A stretch of DNA of 64,000 nt from Antarcticimicrobium luteum (lineage in GTDB: Bacteria > Pseudomonadota > Alphaproteobacteria > Rhodobacterales > Rhodobacteraceae): contig NZ_SMUV01000066.1 in assembly GCF_004358185.1 (NCBI RefSeq), forward strand, positions 90,288-154,287, written 5' to 3'. Under the pieces are notes generated by a model. That model did not search any database, was not told the origin of the DNA, and worked only from the letters and a program-made list of their open reading frames with translations. Below are positions 9,046 through 17,519 of the stretch, one piece after another; the first letter of the stretch is position 1, and every line of letters begins with the position of its first letter. The position numbers and the translations under genes were made by a program.

Positions 9046-10176
9046 ATGCGTACCCGCGCCGCCGTGGCCCTTGAGGCCGGAAAACCCCTTGAAATCATGG
9101 AAGTGAACCTGGAGGGCCCGAAGGCGGGCGAGGTTCTGGTGGAGATCAAGGCGACCGGCATCTGCCACACCGACGAATTCACCCGCTCCGGCGCCGACCC
9201 GGAGGGGCTCTTTCCGTCGATCCTGGGCCATGAGGGCGCCGGCATCGTGCTCGAGGTGGGCGAAGGTGTCACCACGCTGAAACCCGGCGATCACGTGATC
9301 CCGCTCTACACCCCCGAATGCCGCGAATGCGCGTCGTGCCTCTCGGGCAAGACCAACCTCTGCACCGCGATCCGCAACACGCAAGGCCAGGGGCTGATGC
9401 CGGACGGCACCACGCGGTTCTCGATGCTCGACGGCACGCCGATCTATCACTACATGGGCTGCTCGACCTTCGCCAATCACACGGTGATGCCGGAAATCGC
9501 GCTGGCCAAGGTGCGCGACGACGCCCCCTTCGACAAGATCTGTTACATCGGCTGCGGCGTGACCACCGGCATCGGCGCGGTGATCAACACCGCCGGGGTC
9601 GAAATCGGCTCGACCGCCGCCGTCTTCGGGCTGGGCGGTATCGGTCTGAACGTGATCCAGGGGCTGCGCATGGCCGGCGCCGACATGATCATCGGGGTCG
9701 ATCTGAACGACGACAAGGCGGTGATGGCGAAGAAATTCGGCATGACCCATTTCATCAACCCGATGAAGGCGCAGCGCCCGGTGGTGCAGGAGATCGTCGA
9801 GCTGACCAAGACCGAAAGGGATCAGATCGGCGGCGTCGATTACTCGTTCGATGCCACCGGCAACGTGCAGGTGATGCGCGACGCGCTGGAATGCTCGCAT
9901 CGCGGCTGGGGCGTGTCGGTGGTGATCGGCGTGGCGCCCTCGGGGGCCGAGATTTCCACCCGTCCGTTCCAGCTGGTCACCGGCCGGGTCTGGAAGGGCA
10001 CCGCGTTTGGCGGCGCAAAGGGGCGCACCGACGTGCCGAAATTCGTCGACTGGTACATGAACGGCAAGATCGAGATTGACCCGATGATCACCCACAAGCT
10101 GAGCCTTGACGAGATCAACACCGGCTTTGACCTCATGCACGAGGGCAAATCGATCCGCGCCGTGGTGGAATACTGA
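9046..10176 (+). CDS. adhC: S-(hydroxymethyl)glutathione dehydrogenase / class III alcohol dehydrogenase
   Basis: This 376-residue zinc enzyme oxidises S-hydroxymethylglutathione (formaldehyde plus glutathione) to S-formylglutathione with NAD, and can also reduce S-nitrosoglutathione. Catalytic zinc ligands are Cys40 (GICHTDE) and the His of GHEGAG. The structural zinc uses the four-cysteine loop [16 protein letters not shown]. The NAD fold has [17 protein letters not shown] lies just before the ATG. Its partner hydrolase fghA is 4.3 kb downstream on the same strand, not adjacent. Length and motifs are fully typical of the class III family. Cytoplasmic. Confidence 0.97.
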   Translation: MRTRAAVALEAGKPLEIMEVNLEGPKAGEVLVEIKATGICHTDEFTRSGADPEGLFPSILGHEGAGIVLEVGEGVTTLKPGDHVIPLYTPECRECASCLSGKTNLCTAIRNTQGQGLMPDGTTRFSMLDGTPIYHYMGCSTFANHTVMPEIALAKVRDDAPFDKICYIGCGVTTGIGAVINTAGVEIGSTAAVFGLGGIGLNVIQGLRMAGADMIIGVDLNDDKAVMAKKFGMTHFINPMKAQRPVVQEIVELTKTERDQIGGVDYSFDATGNVQVMRDALECSHRGWGVSVVIGVAPSGAEISTRPFQLVTGRVWKGTAFGGAKGRTDVPKFVDWYMNGKIEIDPMITHKLSLDEINTGFDLMHEGKSIRAVVEY

Positions 10177-10183
10177 CACAAGC

Positions 10184-10212
10184 GCGCGCCGGCCCCACCC
10201 GGACCGGCGCGC
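10184..10212 (+). other. GC-rich hairpin between adhC and the GNAT gene
   Basis: A 9-bp perfect stem, GCGCGCCGG (10184-10192) with CCGGCGCGC (10204-10212), encloses an 11-base loop. No T-run follows, so it is not a classical terminator. It may reduce read-through or stabilise the 3' end of adhC mRNA. Confidence 0.5.
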
Positions 10213-10229
10213 CACAGGATGACAAGACC

Positions 10230-10721
10230 ATGAGCGATGTGACGATCCGGCCCGCGACCCCGGCCGACGAGGATACGATCTGGGCGATGCTGGAACCGGT
10301 CATTCGTGGCGGCGACACCTATGCCCTGCCCCGCGACATGACGCGCGCGGCCGCGCTGGCCTATTGGTTCGCGCCCACGAATGCGGTGCTGCTGGCCGAG
10401 GCCGACGGCCAGCCGCTGGGCACCTATTACCTGCGGCCCAACGCCATGGGCGGGGGCGATCATGTCTGCAACTGCGGCTATATCACCGCGCAGGCGGCGC
10501 AGGGAAAAGGCGTCGCGCGCACAATGCTGGCGGATTCGCTCGATCGCGCGCGCGAGGCGGGGTTCCGCGCCATGCAGTATAATTTCGTGATCGCCACCAA
10601 CACCCGCGCCATTGACACCTGGGAGCGCGCCGGCTTTGACGTGGTGGGCCGTCTGCCCGACGCCTATCGCCACCCGGCGCAGGGCTATGTCGACGCGCTG
10701 GTGATGTTCCGCGCGCTCTGA
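10230..10721 (+). CDS. GNAT family N-acetyltransferase
   Basis: This 163-residue protein has the GNAT fold: an N-terminal helix-strand part (TIRPATPADEDTIWAMLEPV), a central sheet with YITAQAAQGKGVARTMLADS carrying the acetyl-CoA loop Q-G-K-G-V-A, and the C-terminal WERAGFDVVGRLPDAY typical of this superfamily. It transfers an acetyl group from acetyl-CoA to an unknown amine or amino acid. It lies 53 bp after adhC behind a GC-rich hairpin, on the same strand. Co-transcription is possible but not clear. Cytoplasmic. Confidence 0.92.
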   Translation: MSDVTIRPATPADEDTIWAMLEPVIRGGDTYALPRDMTRAAALAYWFAPTNAVLLAEADGQPLGTYYLRPNAMGGGDHVCNCGYITAQAAQGKGVARTMLADSLDRAREAGFRAMQYNFVIATNTRAIDTWERAGFDVVGRLPDAYRHPAQGYVDALVMFRAL

Positions 10722-10824
10722 TCCGATACACGCTGATCCGTTGCACCTGTAACAATGCGCCTGAAACATTGCACCGGGCGCCCGGATCGTACAGTTTCAA
10801 TCCCGAAATGGGGAGTTTACACCT

Positions 10825-11598
10825 ATGGCCGAAAAGCCGCACACACCGCTGCTCGCGGTGCTGATCGACGCCGACAACATCTCGGCCAAATATGCCGAGG
10901 CGATTTTCGAGGAGATCGCCTCGTTCGGCGAGGCCAGCATCCGCCGCATCTATGGCGATTTCTCCGGCGGCGCGCCGCAGGGCTGGTCCAAGGACAAGCT
11001 GGCGGCGCTGGCCATCGTCCCGCACCAGCAGTTCGCCAACACCACCGGCAAGAACGCCAGCGACATCGCGCTGGTGATCGACGCGATGGACATCCTGCAT
11101 TCGGGCCGGTTCGATGGCTTCGTGCTGATCTCGTCCGACAGCGATTTCACCCGGCTGGCCAGCCGCATCCGCGAACAGGGGCTGGACGTCTACGGCATGG
11201 GGATGCGCAAGACGCCTGCCGCCTTCGTCAAGGCGTGCAAACGGTTCATCTATGTCGAGAACCTGATGCCCGAGGCAGCCAAGACCAGGCCGAAACCGGC
11301 CAAACCCATCACCGCCACCACCCGTGAGGCCGCGCCCGCCGTGGCCCAGATCAGCGGCGAGGCCCCGGCCGAGCTGGAGGATCCCGCCAAGCTGATGATC
11401 CGCGCCATGGACGCGATCGACCAAGAGGATGAATGGTATTCTCTGGGTCAGATCGGCCAGTTCATCACCGCCGCCAACCCGGATTTCGACACCCGCAGCT
11501 ATGGCAAGAAAAAGCTGAGCGATCTGGTCAAGGAACTGAAGCGGTTTGAAACCAAGGTCGGCGAGGGCAATCAGCTTCTGGTGCGGCGGATCGACTGA
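10825..11598 (+). CDS. NYN domain protein with OST-HTH/LOTUS domain
   Basis: This 257-residue protein joins an N-terminal NYN (PIN-like) nuclease domain, residues about 8-150, to a C-terminal OST-HTH/LOTUS domain, about 190-255. In the NYN part the acidic metal-binding residues are visible in VLIDADNIS, SDIALVIDAMDIL and LISSDSDFTRLASRI. The link is proline- and alanine-rich (KTRPKPAKPITATTREAAP). NYN domains are predicted RNases; LOTUS domains bind RNA, including G-quadruplex RNA in studied cases, so a role in RNA processing or decay is likely. GGGGAG lies 9 bases before the ATG. It is a single gene, convergent with the TetR regulator. Confidence 0.9.
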   Translation: MAEKPHTPLLAVLIDADNISAKYAEAIFEEIASFGEASIRRIYGDFSGGAPQGWSKDKLAALAIVPHQQFANTTGKNASDIALVIDAMDILHSGRFDGFVLISSDSDFTRLASRIREQGLDVYGMGMRKTPAAFVKACKRFIYVENLMPEAAKTRPKPAKPITATTREAAPAVAQISGEAPAELEDPAKLMIRAMDAIDQEDEWYSLGQIGQFITAANPDFDTRSYGKKKLSDLVKELKRFETKVGEGNQLLVRRID

Positions 11599-11621
11599 CG
11601 CAGGTCAGGCAATGTAACGGA

Positions 11622-12239
11622 TCAGGCCCCGTAGCGGGCGAGGAACATGTCGACCGCGTTGCGCACCACGTCCTCTTTCTCCTCTTCGGAGAAATCGGTC
11701 TGGATACCAAACGCCGCGCGGGTCCACAGCTTGACCTTGCACAGTTCCAGATATTGCTCGGCCGCCATCGGAATATCCTCGATCACCAGTTCGCCGCGCG
11801 CCACCGCGCAGGTCAGGTATTCGCTGATCCGTTCCCGCCCCATCGCCGGGCCGCTGACGTAATAGGCGCGGCCCAGTTCGGGGAAGCGTTCGCGCTCGGC
11901 CACGCAGATACGGAAGATCCGCTGCGAAAAGTCCGACAGAAGAAAGGTCAGGATATGCCGTCCAGTGACTGTCAGCACCTCGCGCACGGGAAAGGATCCG
12001 TCGATATGCGCCGAGGCCTGCTCGGCCATCAGGCCGCATTCGCTGTTGGCCACCTCCATGAACAGCATCCGCTTGTCCGGGAAATAGCTGTAGAGCGTGG
12101 CCTTGGACACGCCCGCGGCCCGCGCGATGTCATCCACGCTGGCCCCCTCGAACCCATCGGCCAGGAACACCTGACGCGCGCCGGCCAGCACCTGATCGAA
12201 CTTGCGCCCGGTTCTGACAATATCCGCAGCTTCGCCCAT
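11622..12239 (-). CDS. TetR/AcrR family transcriptional regulator
   Basis: This 205-residue repressor has an N-terminal DNA-binding domain (residues about 12-60): DQVLAGARQVFLADGFEG then DDIARAAGVSKATLYSYFPD, the classical TetR helix-turn-helix. The rest is an all-helical ligand and dimer domain. GGAGGGA stands just before the ATG. A palindrome AACCG-N2-CGGTT (12275-12286) sits in its own promoter region and is a likely operator, so it probably controls itself. The neighbour in divergence is mbfA (start codons 132 bp apart), but that gene has its own Irr-type box. The ligand is unknown. Confidence 0.93.
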   Translation of the reverse strand: MGEAADIVRTGRKFDQVLAGARQVFLADGFEGASVDDIARAAGVSKATLYSYFPDKRMLFMEVANSECGLMAEQASAHIDGSFPVREVLTVTGRHILTFLLSDFSQRIFRICVAERERFPELGRAYYVSGPAMGRERISEYLTCAVARGELVIEDIPMAAEQYLELCKVKLWTRAAFGIQTDFSEEEKEDVVRNAVDMFLARYGA

Positions 12240-12274
12240 AGATCCCTCCGGCTGGCGCCCTGTTCCGTGATATA

Positions 12275-12286
12275 AACCGAGCGGTT
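12275..12286. promoter_or_regulatory. Candidate TetR operator
   Basis: AACCGAGCGGTT is a palindrome with 5-bp arms and two central bases. On the minus strand it falls between TTGTTG (near 12301) and TTATAT/TATATC (near 12270), which read as -35 and -10 at a spacing of 17-18. A repressor bound here would block transcription of the TetR gene. The assignment is inferred from position and symmetry. Confidence 0.6.
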
Positions 12287-12341
12287 CAGTTGCAACAACA
12301 AGGCGCCTGCCGACCCTTGAATATGTCGAATGACCCGAATA

Positions 12342-12358
12342 CTTAGAACCGATCTAAA
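12342..12358 (+). promoter_or_regulatory. Irr box (iron control element) before mbfA
   Basis: CTTAGAACCGATCTAAA fits the 17-bp alphaproteobacterial Irr/ICE pattern TTTAGAA-N3-TTCTAAA at 12 of the 14 fixed positions. It ends 13 bases before the mbfA start codon, where binding would block transcription. mbfA is a known Irr-repressed gene in other Alphaproteobacteria. Confidence 0.78.
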
Positions 12359-12371
12359 GTGAGGCATCACC

Positions 12372-13343
12372 ATGCAGTTCTTTGCGCGCAAGCGGTTCCG
12401 CGATCTGAGCGAACAGGAAATTCTCGCCCTGGCGATCTCGTCCGAGGAGGACGACGCGCAGATCTATCGCGGCTATGCCGAACGGCTGCGCGCCGATTTC
12501 CCGGCCAGCGCCAGGATGTTCGACGGTATGGCCGCCGAAGAGGACGAGCATCGCGCGCTGTTGATCGAGGCGCACAAACAGCGCTTTGGCGACACCATTC
12601 CGCTGATCCGGCGCGAACATGTGGCGGGATATTACGCGCGCCGCCCGATCTGGCTGGTGGAAAACCTCGGGATCGAACGCATCCGCGAAGAGGCCGAGAT
12701 GATGGAGCGCGATGCCGAGCGTTTCTATCTCGCCGCCGCCAAGCGCAGCAGTGATGCCCAGACCCGCAAACTGCTGGGCGATCTGGCTGCAGCCGAAGCC
12801 GGCCACCAGGACACCGCGCAGGGCCTGGCCGAGGAACATCTCGACACCGACGCGCGCAGCGCCGAGGAGGCCACCGCGCATCGCCAGTTCGTGCTGACCT
12901 GGGTGCAGCCGGGTCTGGCCGGGCTGATGGACGGGTCGGTCTCGACGCTGGCGCCGATCTTTGCCACCGCCTTTGCCACCCAGGATTCCTGGACCACCTT
13001 TCTTGTCGGCGTCGCCGCCTCGGTGGGGGCCGGCATTTCCATGGGCTTTACCGAGGCCGCCTCGGACGATGGCGAGATTTCCGGGCGCGGTTCGCCGCTG
13101 AAACGGGGGATCGCGGCGGGGGTCATGACCACGTTGGGCGGGCTGGGTCACGCCATGCCCTATCTGATCCCCGATTTCTGGACCGCCACGGGTCTCGCGG
13201 TGATCATCGTTTTCTTCGAGCTCTGGGCGATCGCCTGGATTCAGAACCGCTATATGGACACACCCTTCTTCCGCGCCGCGTTTCAGGTGGTGCTGGGGGG
13301 CGCGCTGGTGCTTGCGGCAGGGGTCCTGATCGGCAGCGGCTAG
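12372..13343 (+). CDS. mbfA: MbfA: membrane-bound ferritin / iron exporter
   Basis: This 323-residue protein joins an N-terminal ferritin-like (rubrerythrin-type) domain to a C-terminal VIT1/CCC1-like membrane domain. In the first part (residues 1-165) the helical di-iron motifs are SSEEDDAQIYRGYAERL, AAEEDEHRALL, EEAEMMERDAERFY and AAAEAGHQDTAQGL. The membrane part (about 175-320) has LAGLMDGSVSTLAPIF and further helices. The family exports or sequesters iron and protects against iron and peroxide stress; it is normally repressed by Irr under low iron. The Irr-like box at 12342-12358 supports this. GTGAGG lies before the ATG. Confidence 0.93.
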   Translation: MQFFARKRFRDLSEQEILALAISSEEDDAQIYRGYAERLRADFPASARMFDGMAAEEDEHRALLIEAHKQRFGDTIPLIRREHVAGYYARRPIWLVENLGIERIREEAEMMERDAERFYLAAAKRSSDAQTRKLLGDLAAAEAGHQDTAQGLAEEHLDTDARSAEEATAHRQFVLTWVQPGLAGLMDGSVSTLAPIFATAFATQDSWTTFLVGVAASVGAGISMGFTEAASDDGEISGRGSPLKRGIAAGVMTTLGGLGHAMPYLIPDFWTATGLAVIIVFFELWAIAWIQNRYMDTPFFRAAFQVVLGGALVLAAGVLIGSG

Positions 13344-13372
13344 CCGGCTTGCGGTAGCCCGCGCAAGCGGCT
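13342..13372 (+). other. Hairpin after mbfA
   Basis: AGCCGGCTTGCG (13342-13353) can pair with CGCAAGCGGCT (13362-13372) apart from one bulged G. It starts at the stop codon of mbfA and has no T-run. It is a possible Rho-dependent stop or mRNA-stabilising element before the AEC transporter gene. Confidence 0.4.
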
Positions 13373-13383
13373 ACCGATGCGTC

Positions 13384-14313
13384 ATGGTCGAGATATTCAT
13401 ACGAACCCTGCCCTTTTTCGCGATCATCGGCCTTGGCTACTGGGCCGGGCGTAGCCGCTTTTTCACCGAAGAGGCGACCTCGTATCTGACCAAGTTCGTT
13501 TTCTATTTTGCGCTGTCGGCGATGATCTTCCGGTTTGCCGCAAACCTTTCTTTTGCCGAGGTGTTCAACGGCCGGCTTGTGCTGGGCTATCTGTGGGGCA
13601 CCGCCTTTGTCTATGGCATCGCCACGGCGGTGGCCTTTCTGCGCGGGCTCGACGTGCCCACCGCCGGGATCGAGGCGCAATGCGTGGCGATCGGCAATGT
13701 CGGCTTTCTCGGCCTGCCGATGCTGTCGCTGCTGTTCGGCGAGGCGGCGATCGGGCCGGTGATGCTGGTGCTGACAACCGATCTGGTGGTGTTCTCCAGC
13801 CTGATCGTGATGCTGATCAACGGCGGCCGCGACGGGCGGCTGAAGCTGTCGACCCTGCGCCTGATGGGGATGGGGCTGCTGCGCAACCCGATGATCGTCT
13901 CGATCGTGCTGGGGATGCTGTGGTCGGCGCTGGAGCTGCCGGTGCCCGAGCCGCTGAACGCCTTTCTGTCCATTCTGGGCGGCGCCGCCACCCCCGGCGC
14001 GTTGTTTGCCATCGGCGCCTCGCTGGCCAGCAAATCGGCCGAGCGGGTGCAGGTCGCTGCCTGGCTTTCCTTTGGCAAGCTGGTGCTGCACCCCGCCGCG
14101 GTGGCGCTGGGGGTTCTGGTGCTGTTCCCGCTCGATGCCTTCTCGGCCTCGGTGGTCATCGCCTCGGCGGCGCTGCCGGTGGCGGGTAATGTCTATATGC
14201 TGGCGCAACACTATGGGGTCGCGCCGCACCGGGTCTCGGCGGCGATCCTGCTGTCGACCATGGCGAGCATCCTGACCGTGCCGGTGGTGATCGCCTGGAT
14301 CACCGGAGCCTGA
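13384..14313 (+). CDS. AEC (auxin efflux carrier) family transporter
   Basis: This 309-residue integral membrane protein has about ten hydrophobic helices in two five-helix halves. Family marks are FFAIIGLGYWAGRSRFFTEEATSYLTKFVFYFA cut here to its first part, CVAIGNVGFLGLPMLSLLFG in the first half, and ASAALPVAGNVYMLAQHYG in the second. AEC carriers export organic anions such as malate or malonate; the substrate here is unknown. The start at 13384 has no strong ribosome site. It lies 40 bp after mbfA behind a hairpin, so a shared transcript is possible. Confidence 0.92.
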   Translation: MVEIFIRTLPFFAIIGLGYWAGRSRFFTEEATSYLTKFVFYFALSAMIFRFAANLSFAEVFNGRLVLGYLWGTAFVYGIATAVAFLRGLDVPTAGIEAQCVAIGNVGFLGLPMLSLLFGEAAIGPVMLVLTTDLVVFSSLIVMLINGGRDGRLKLSTLRLMGMGLLRNPMIVSIVLGMLWSALELPVPEPLNAFLSILGGAATPGALFAIGASLASKSAERVQVAAWLSFGKLVLHPAAVALGVLVLFPLDAFSASVVIASAALPVAGNVYMLAQHYGVAPHRVSAAILLSTMASILTVPVVIAWITGA

Positions 14314-14432
14314 GCGGGCCCGAGCGCCGCCGCCGCCTTTTGCCCGAAAAGACGCCAGCAAGGGGCGCCCGCCCTTTACGCACCGCCGCCGGACCGGTAG
14401 CCAGAAGCAAACCGAAACGGGAGTGCGCGAAA

Positions 14433-15263
14433 ATGGAAACCCTGTCCGAAAATGCCGCCTTTGGCGGTGTGCAAGGCGTCTACAAACACGCCTCGGATGT
14501 CTGCAACTGCGACATGACCTTTGGCCTGTTCCTGCCGCAAGAGGCAAAGGATGGCCCGGTTCCGGTGCTGTGGTATCTCTCGGGGCTGACCTGCACCCAT
14601 GAGAACGCCATGACCAAGGCCGGCGCGCAGGTCTGGGCGGCCGAGCATGGCATCGCGCTGGTGTTTCCCGACACCAGCCCCCGGGGCGCTGGTGTGGCCG
14701 ACGACGAGGCCTATGACCTGGGCCAGGGCGCGGGGTTCTACGTCAACGCCACGCAGGATCCCTGGGCGCCGCATTTCCGCATGTGGGATTACGTCGCCGA
14801 GGAGTTGCCGCGGGTGATTGACGCGGCCTTTGCCATCGACCCCGAGCGGCAGGCGATCACCGGCCATTCCATGGGCGGGCACGGCGCGCTGACGCTGGCG
14901 ATGGGCCTGCCGGGGCGTTACCGCTCGGTCTCGGCGTTTGCGCCGATCGCCAACCCCAGCGCCAGCGACTGGGGCCGCAAGCAGCTGACCGCCTATCTGG
15001 GCGCGGACGAGGCCGCCTGGGCGCCCCACGACGCCACGCTGATGATGCGGACTGGCGGCTTTGACGGCCCGATCCTGATCGACCAGGGGGCAAACGACCA
15101 GTTCCTCGACCTGCTCAGGCCCGAGGCGCTGGCCGGGGCCATCGCCGCGCAGCGGCAGGAGGCCAGCTTCCGGATGCAGAAGGGGTACGACCACAGTTAT
15201 TTCTTCGTCTCCTCCTTCATGGAGGACCACGTCGCCTTCCACGCCGACGCGCTCTGGCGCTGA
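14433..15263 (+). CDS. fghA: S-formylglutathione hydrolase
   Basis: This 276-residue serine hydrolase splits S-formylglutathione to formate and glutathione, the step after AdhC. The nucleophile is Ser146 in GHSMGGHG. The Asp lies in the QGANDQFLD region and the His in KGYDHSYFF. The oxyanion part is [12 protein letters not shown], typical of esterase-D-like FGHs. The frame is open from 14340, but ATG 14433 gives the family's normal start (METLSEN) with GGGAG upstream. A DUF188 gene follows after only 4 bases, so the two form an operon. Cytoplasmic. Confidence 0.96.
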   Translation: METLSENAAFGGVQGVYKHASDVCNCDMTFGLFLPQEAKDGPVPVLWYLSGLTCTHENAMTKAGAQVWAAEHGIALVFPDTSPRGAGVADDEAYDLGQGAGFYVNATQDPWAPHFRMWDYVAEELPRVIDAAFAIDPERQAITGHSMGGHGALTLAMGLPGRYRSVSAFAPIANPSASDWGRKQLTAYLGADEAAWAPHDATLMMRTGGFDGPILIDQGANDQFLDLLRPEALAGAIAAQRQEASFRMQKGYDHSYFFVSSFMEDHVAFHADALWR

Positions 15264-15267
15264 GGCG

Positions 15268-15726
15268 ATGGTCGCGCTTTACATCGACGCCGATGCCTGC
15301 CCGGTGAAGGCCGAGGCCGAGCGCGTGGCGACGCGGCACCGGATCACGATGTTCGTGGTCTCCAACGGCGGGCTGCGCCCCTCGCCCAATCCGCTGGTGG
15401 AAAACGTGATCGTCGCCGAGGGCGCCGACGAGGCCGACAAATGGATCGCCGATCGCTGCGGGCCGGGCGATGTGGTGGTGACCGGGGACATCCCGCTGGC
15501 GGCGAAATGCGTCGCGGCGGGCGCGCGGGTGCTGCGCCACAACGGCGAGGCCTTTACCGAGGCGAACATCGGCCAGCAGCTTGCTATGCGCGACCTGATG
15601 GCGGATCTGCGCGCCGCCAACCCGCTGGGCGCGGGCGGCGGCGGGCGCGGCTTTACAAAGGCCGACCGCTCCCGTTTTCTGGAGGCGCTGGAACGCGAGA
15701 TCAGAGCGGCGGGGCGGCCGGCCTGA
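15268..15726 (+). CDS. YaiI/YqxD family protein (DUF188)
   Basis: This 152-residue protein belongs to the YaiI/YqxD family of PIN-like predicted nucleases of unknown role. Family marks are [13 protein letters not shown] at the start, then [37 protein letters not shown] and the basic tail [20 protein letters not shown]. The acidic residues of the first motif would bind the metal. It begins 4 bases after the fghA stop with GAGG overlapping that stop codon, and so is translationally linked to it. Confidence 0.93.
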   Translation: MVALYIDADACPVKAEAERVATRHRITMFVVSNGGLRPSPNPLVENVIVAEGADEADKWIADRCGPGDVVVTGDIPLAAKCVAAGARVLRHNGEAFTEANIGQQLAMRDLMADLRAANPLGAGGGGRGFTKADRSRFLEALEREIRAAGRPA

Positions 15727-15794
15727 ACCGCGTCGCCCCGGCAGGACATCGACCCGGACCGGACGGGGTTTCCGGGGGAAAAGGAACCGACAGA

Positions 15795-16418
15795 ATGCAA
15801 CCACAGGCCGTGATCTTTGATATCGGCAACGTGCTGATCGAATGGCAGCCGGAACGGTTCTACGACAGGGTGATCGGCCCCGAGCGGCGCCGCGCCCTGT
15901 TCGCCGAGGTGGACCTGGAGGGCATGAACATCCGGGTCGATGGCGGGGCCCATTTCACCGAGACGGTCTATGCCCTGGCCGAACAGCATCCCGACTGGCG
16001 CGACGAAATCCGGCTGTGGCATGATCGCTGGATCGAAATGGCCGCGCCAGAAATCCCCCGCTCGGTGCGCCTTCTGCGCGCGCTCAAGGCCAGGGGCGTG
16101 CCGGTCTTCGCGCTGACCAATTTCGGCGTCCAGACCTTTGATGACATCGCCCGGCCGCATTACCCGTTCCTGTCGGAGTTCGACCGCGCCTATGTCTCCG
16201 GCCACATGAAGGTGATGAAGCCCGCGCCGGAGATCTATCAACGGCTCGAAGAGGATTGCGGTTTCGACCCGCGGGCGCTGCTGTTCACCGATGACCGGAG
16301 CGACAACATCGACATGGCCGCCAGCCGCGGCTGGCAGACCCATCTGTTCACCGGCCCGCAGGGCTGGGCCGGTCGCCTGGTGGCCGCCGGACTGCTGACC
16401 GAGGAGGAGGCGACATGA
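15795..16418 (+). CDS. HAD-superfamily hydrolase (YihX-like)
   Basis: This 207-residue HAD-type phosphatase has motif I IFDIGNVLIEW (nucleophile Asp9; the usual second Asp is Gly11, as in the YihX sugar-phosphatase branch). Motif II is FALTNFG, motif III lies near KVMKPAPEIY (Lys) and motif IV is LLFTDDRSDNI (acidic pair). The alpha-helical cap lies between motifs I and II. The substrate is unknown; YihX itself acts on alpha-glucose-1-phosphate. ATG 15795 is chosen with AAGGA upstream. Its stop overlaps the start of the ornithine cyclodeaminase-like gene (ATGA), so the two are coupled. Confidence 0.92.
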   Translation: MQPQAVIFDIGNVLIEWQPERFYDRVIGPERRRALFAEVDLEGMNIRVDGGAHFTETVYALAEQHPDWRDEIRLWHDRWIEMAAPEIPRSVRLLRALKARGVPVFALTNFGVQTFDDIARPHYPFLSEFDRAYVSGHMKVMKPAPEIYQRLEEDCGFDPRALLFTDDRSDNIDMAASRGWQTHLFTGPQGWAGRLVAAGLLTEEEAT

Positions 16419-17341
16419 GCATCACGATCCCCATTATCCCGTTCAAAGAGGGCGAAGCGCTGCTCGACTGGCTGGAGCTGACCGAGGCGCTGGCCGACGG
16501 TCACACCCTGCCCCGGGCCGAGATCGCCGACACTTTTCTCTACCGCGACCCCGATACGCTGCTGTCCCGCGCGGCCTGGATCGACGGGCTGGGCAGCCTG
16601 GTCAAGACGGCGACGGTGTTTCCGCGCAACCCCGAGCACGGGGTGCCGATGGTCAACGGCGGCGTCAGCCTGTTCTCGGATCTCGACGGCACGCTCGAGG
16701 CGCTGGTGGATTTCCACCTGGTGACCAAATGGAAGACCGCCGGCGACAGCCTGCTGGCGGCGCGGCGCCTGGCCCGTCCGGACAGCGAACGGATCGTGAT
16801 CGCCGGCGCCGGCACTGTCGGCCGCTCGCTCTGCGAGGCCTTTGCCGAAGCCTTCCCCGGGGCAAAGATCGCGCTCTGGAACCGGACCCTGGCCAAGGCC
16901 GAGGCGCTGGCGCGCGACATCGGCAGCGTCGATGTCGCCCCCGATCTTGAGGCGGCGGTGCGGCAGGCCGATATCGTGGTCAGCGCCACCATGTCCTCGG
17001 AGCCGCTGATCAGGGGCGACTGGCTGCGCCCGGGCCAGCACATCAACCTGATCGGCGCCTATCGCCCCGACATGCGCGAGGCGGACGACGCTGCGCTGCG
17101 GCGGGCAAAGATCTATGTCGACAGCCGCGACACCACCATCGGCCATATCGGCGAGATCCAGATCCCGCTGGATCGGGGTGTCATCACCGAGGCGGACATT
17201 CTGGCCGACTTCTACCAATTGGACGCCTTCGCGCCGGGCGGCACAGAGGACATCACGCTGTTCAAGAACGGCGGCGGCGCGCATCTGGACCTGATGACCA
17301 GCCGCTATATCCTCGACCGCTGGTCGGCGGCGCAGAAGTAG
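16415..17341 (+). CDS. Ornithine cyclodeaminase / mu-crystallin family protein
   Basis: This 308-residue protein has the ornithine cyclodeaminase fold. The substrate part includes LGSLVKTATVFPRNPEHG and a Lys in HLVTKWKTAG. The NAD(P) domain begins IVIAGAGTVGRSLCEAF and continues IALWNRTLAKAEAL. It ends with TLFKNGGGAHLDLMTSRYI, a family hallmark. Members include ornithine cyclodeaminase (ornithine to proline), alanine dehydrogenase-like and ketimine reductase-like enzymes; the exact reaction is not clear from sequence. It overlaps the HAD gene by 4 bases and is closed by a good terminator (17345-17381). Confidence 0.9.
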   Translation: MSITIPIIPFKEGEALLDWLELTEALADGHTLPRAEIADTFLYRDPDTLLSRAAWIDGLGSLVKTATVFPRNPEHGVPMVNGGVSLFSDLDGTLEALVDFHLVTKWKTAGDSLLAARRLARPDSERIVIAGAGTVGRSLCEAFAEAFPGAKIALWNRTLAKAEALARDIGSVDVAPDLEAAVRQADIVVSATMSSEPLIRGDWLRPGQHINLIGAYRPDMREADDAALRRAKIYVDSRDTTIGHIGEIQIPLDRGVITEADILADFYQLDAFAPGGTEDITLFKNGGGAHLDLMTSRYILDRWSAAQK

Positions 17342-17344
17342 CCG

Positions 17345-17381
17345 GGCACAAGGCGGGCTTCGGCCCGCCCTGTGCCGTTTT
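17345..17381 (+). terminator. Rho-independent terminator of the HAD/OCD operon
   Basis: GGCACA plus GGCGGGC pair with GCCCGCC plus TGTGCC around a TTCG tetraloop (17359-17362), followed by GTTTT. It lies directly after the stop codon of the cyclodeaminase-like gene. Confidence 0.9.
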
Positions 17382-17519
17382 CACCATCTGAGCCTGCCCG
17401 CCGCCGACCTCAGCTCTAGGAGGCGTTCCAGCGCGGAATAAAGACCGCAGGCCGCCGCTCGTGCATTGCTCTTAAAGTCGAACGGCAGCGGCAGGTCGGT
17501 TGAGATACAGTGAGGTGCT

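Noticed and set aside
8512..10215. Minus-strand frame opposite adhC that reaches into imuB
   Set aside because: It is the reverse of adhC plus an out-of-frame part of imuB. It is not a hidden imuA: no RecA/SulA-like features.
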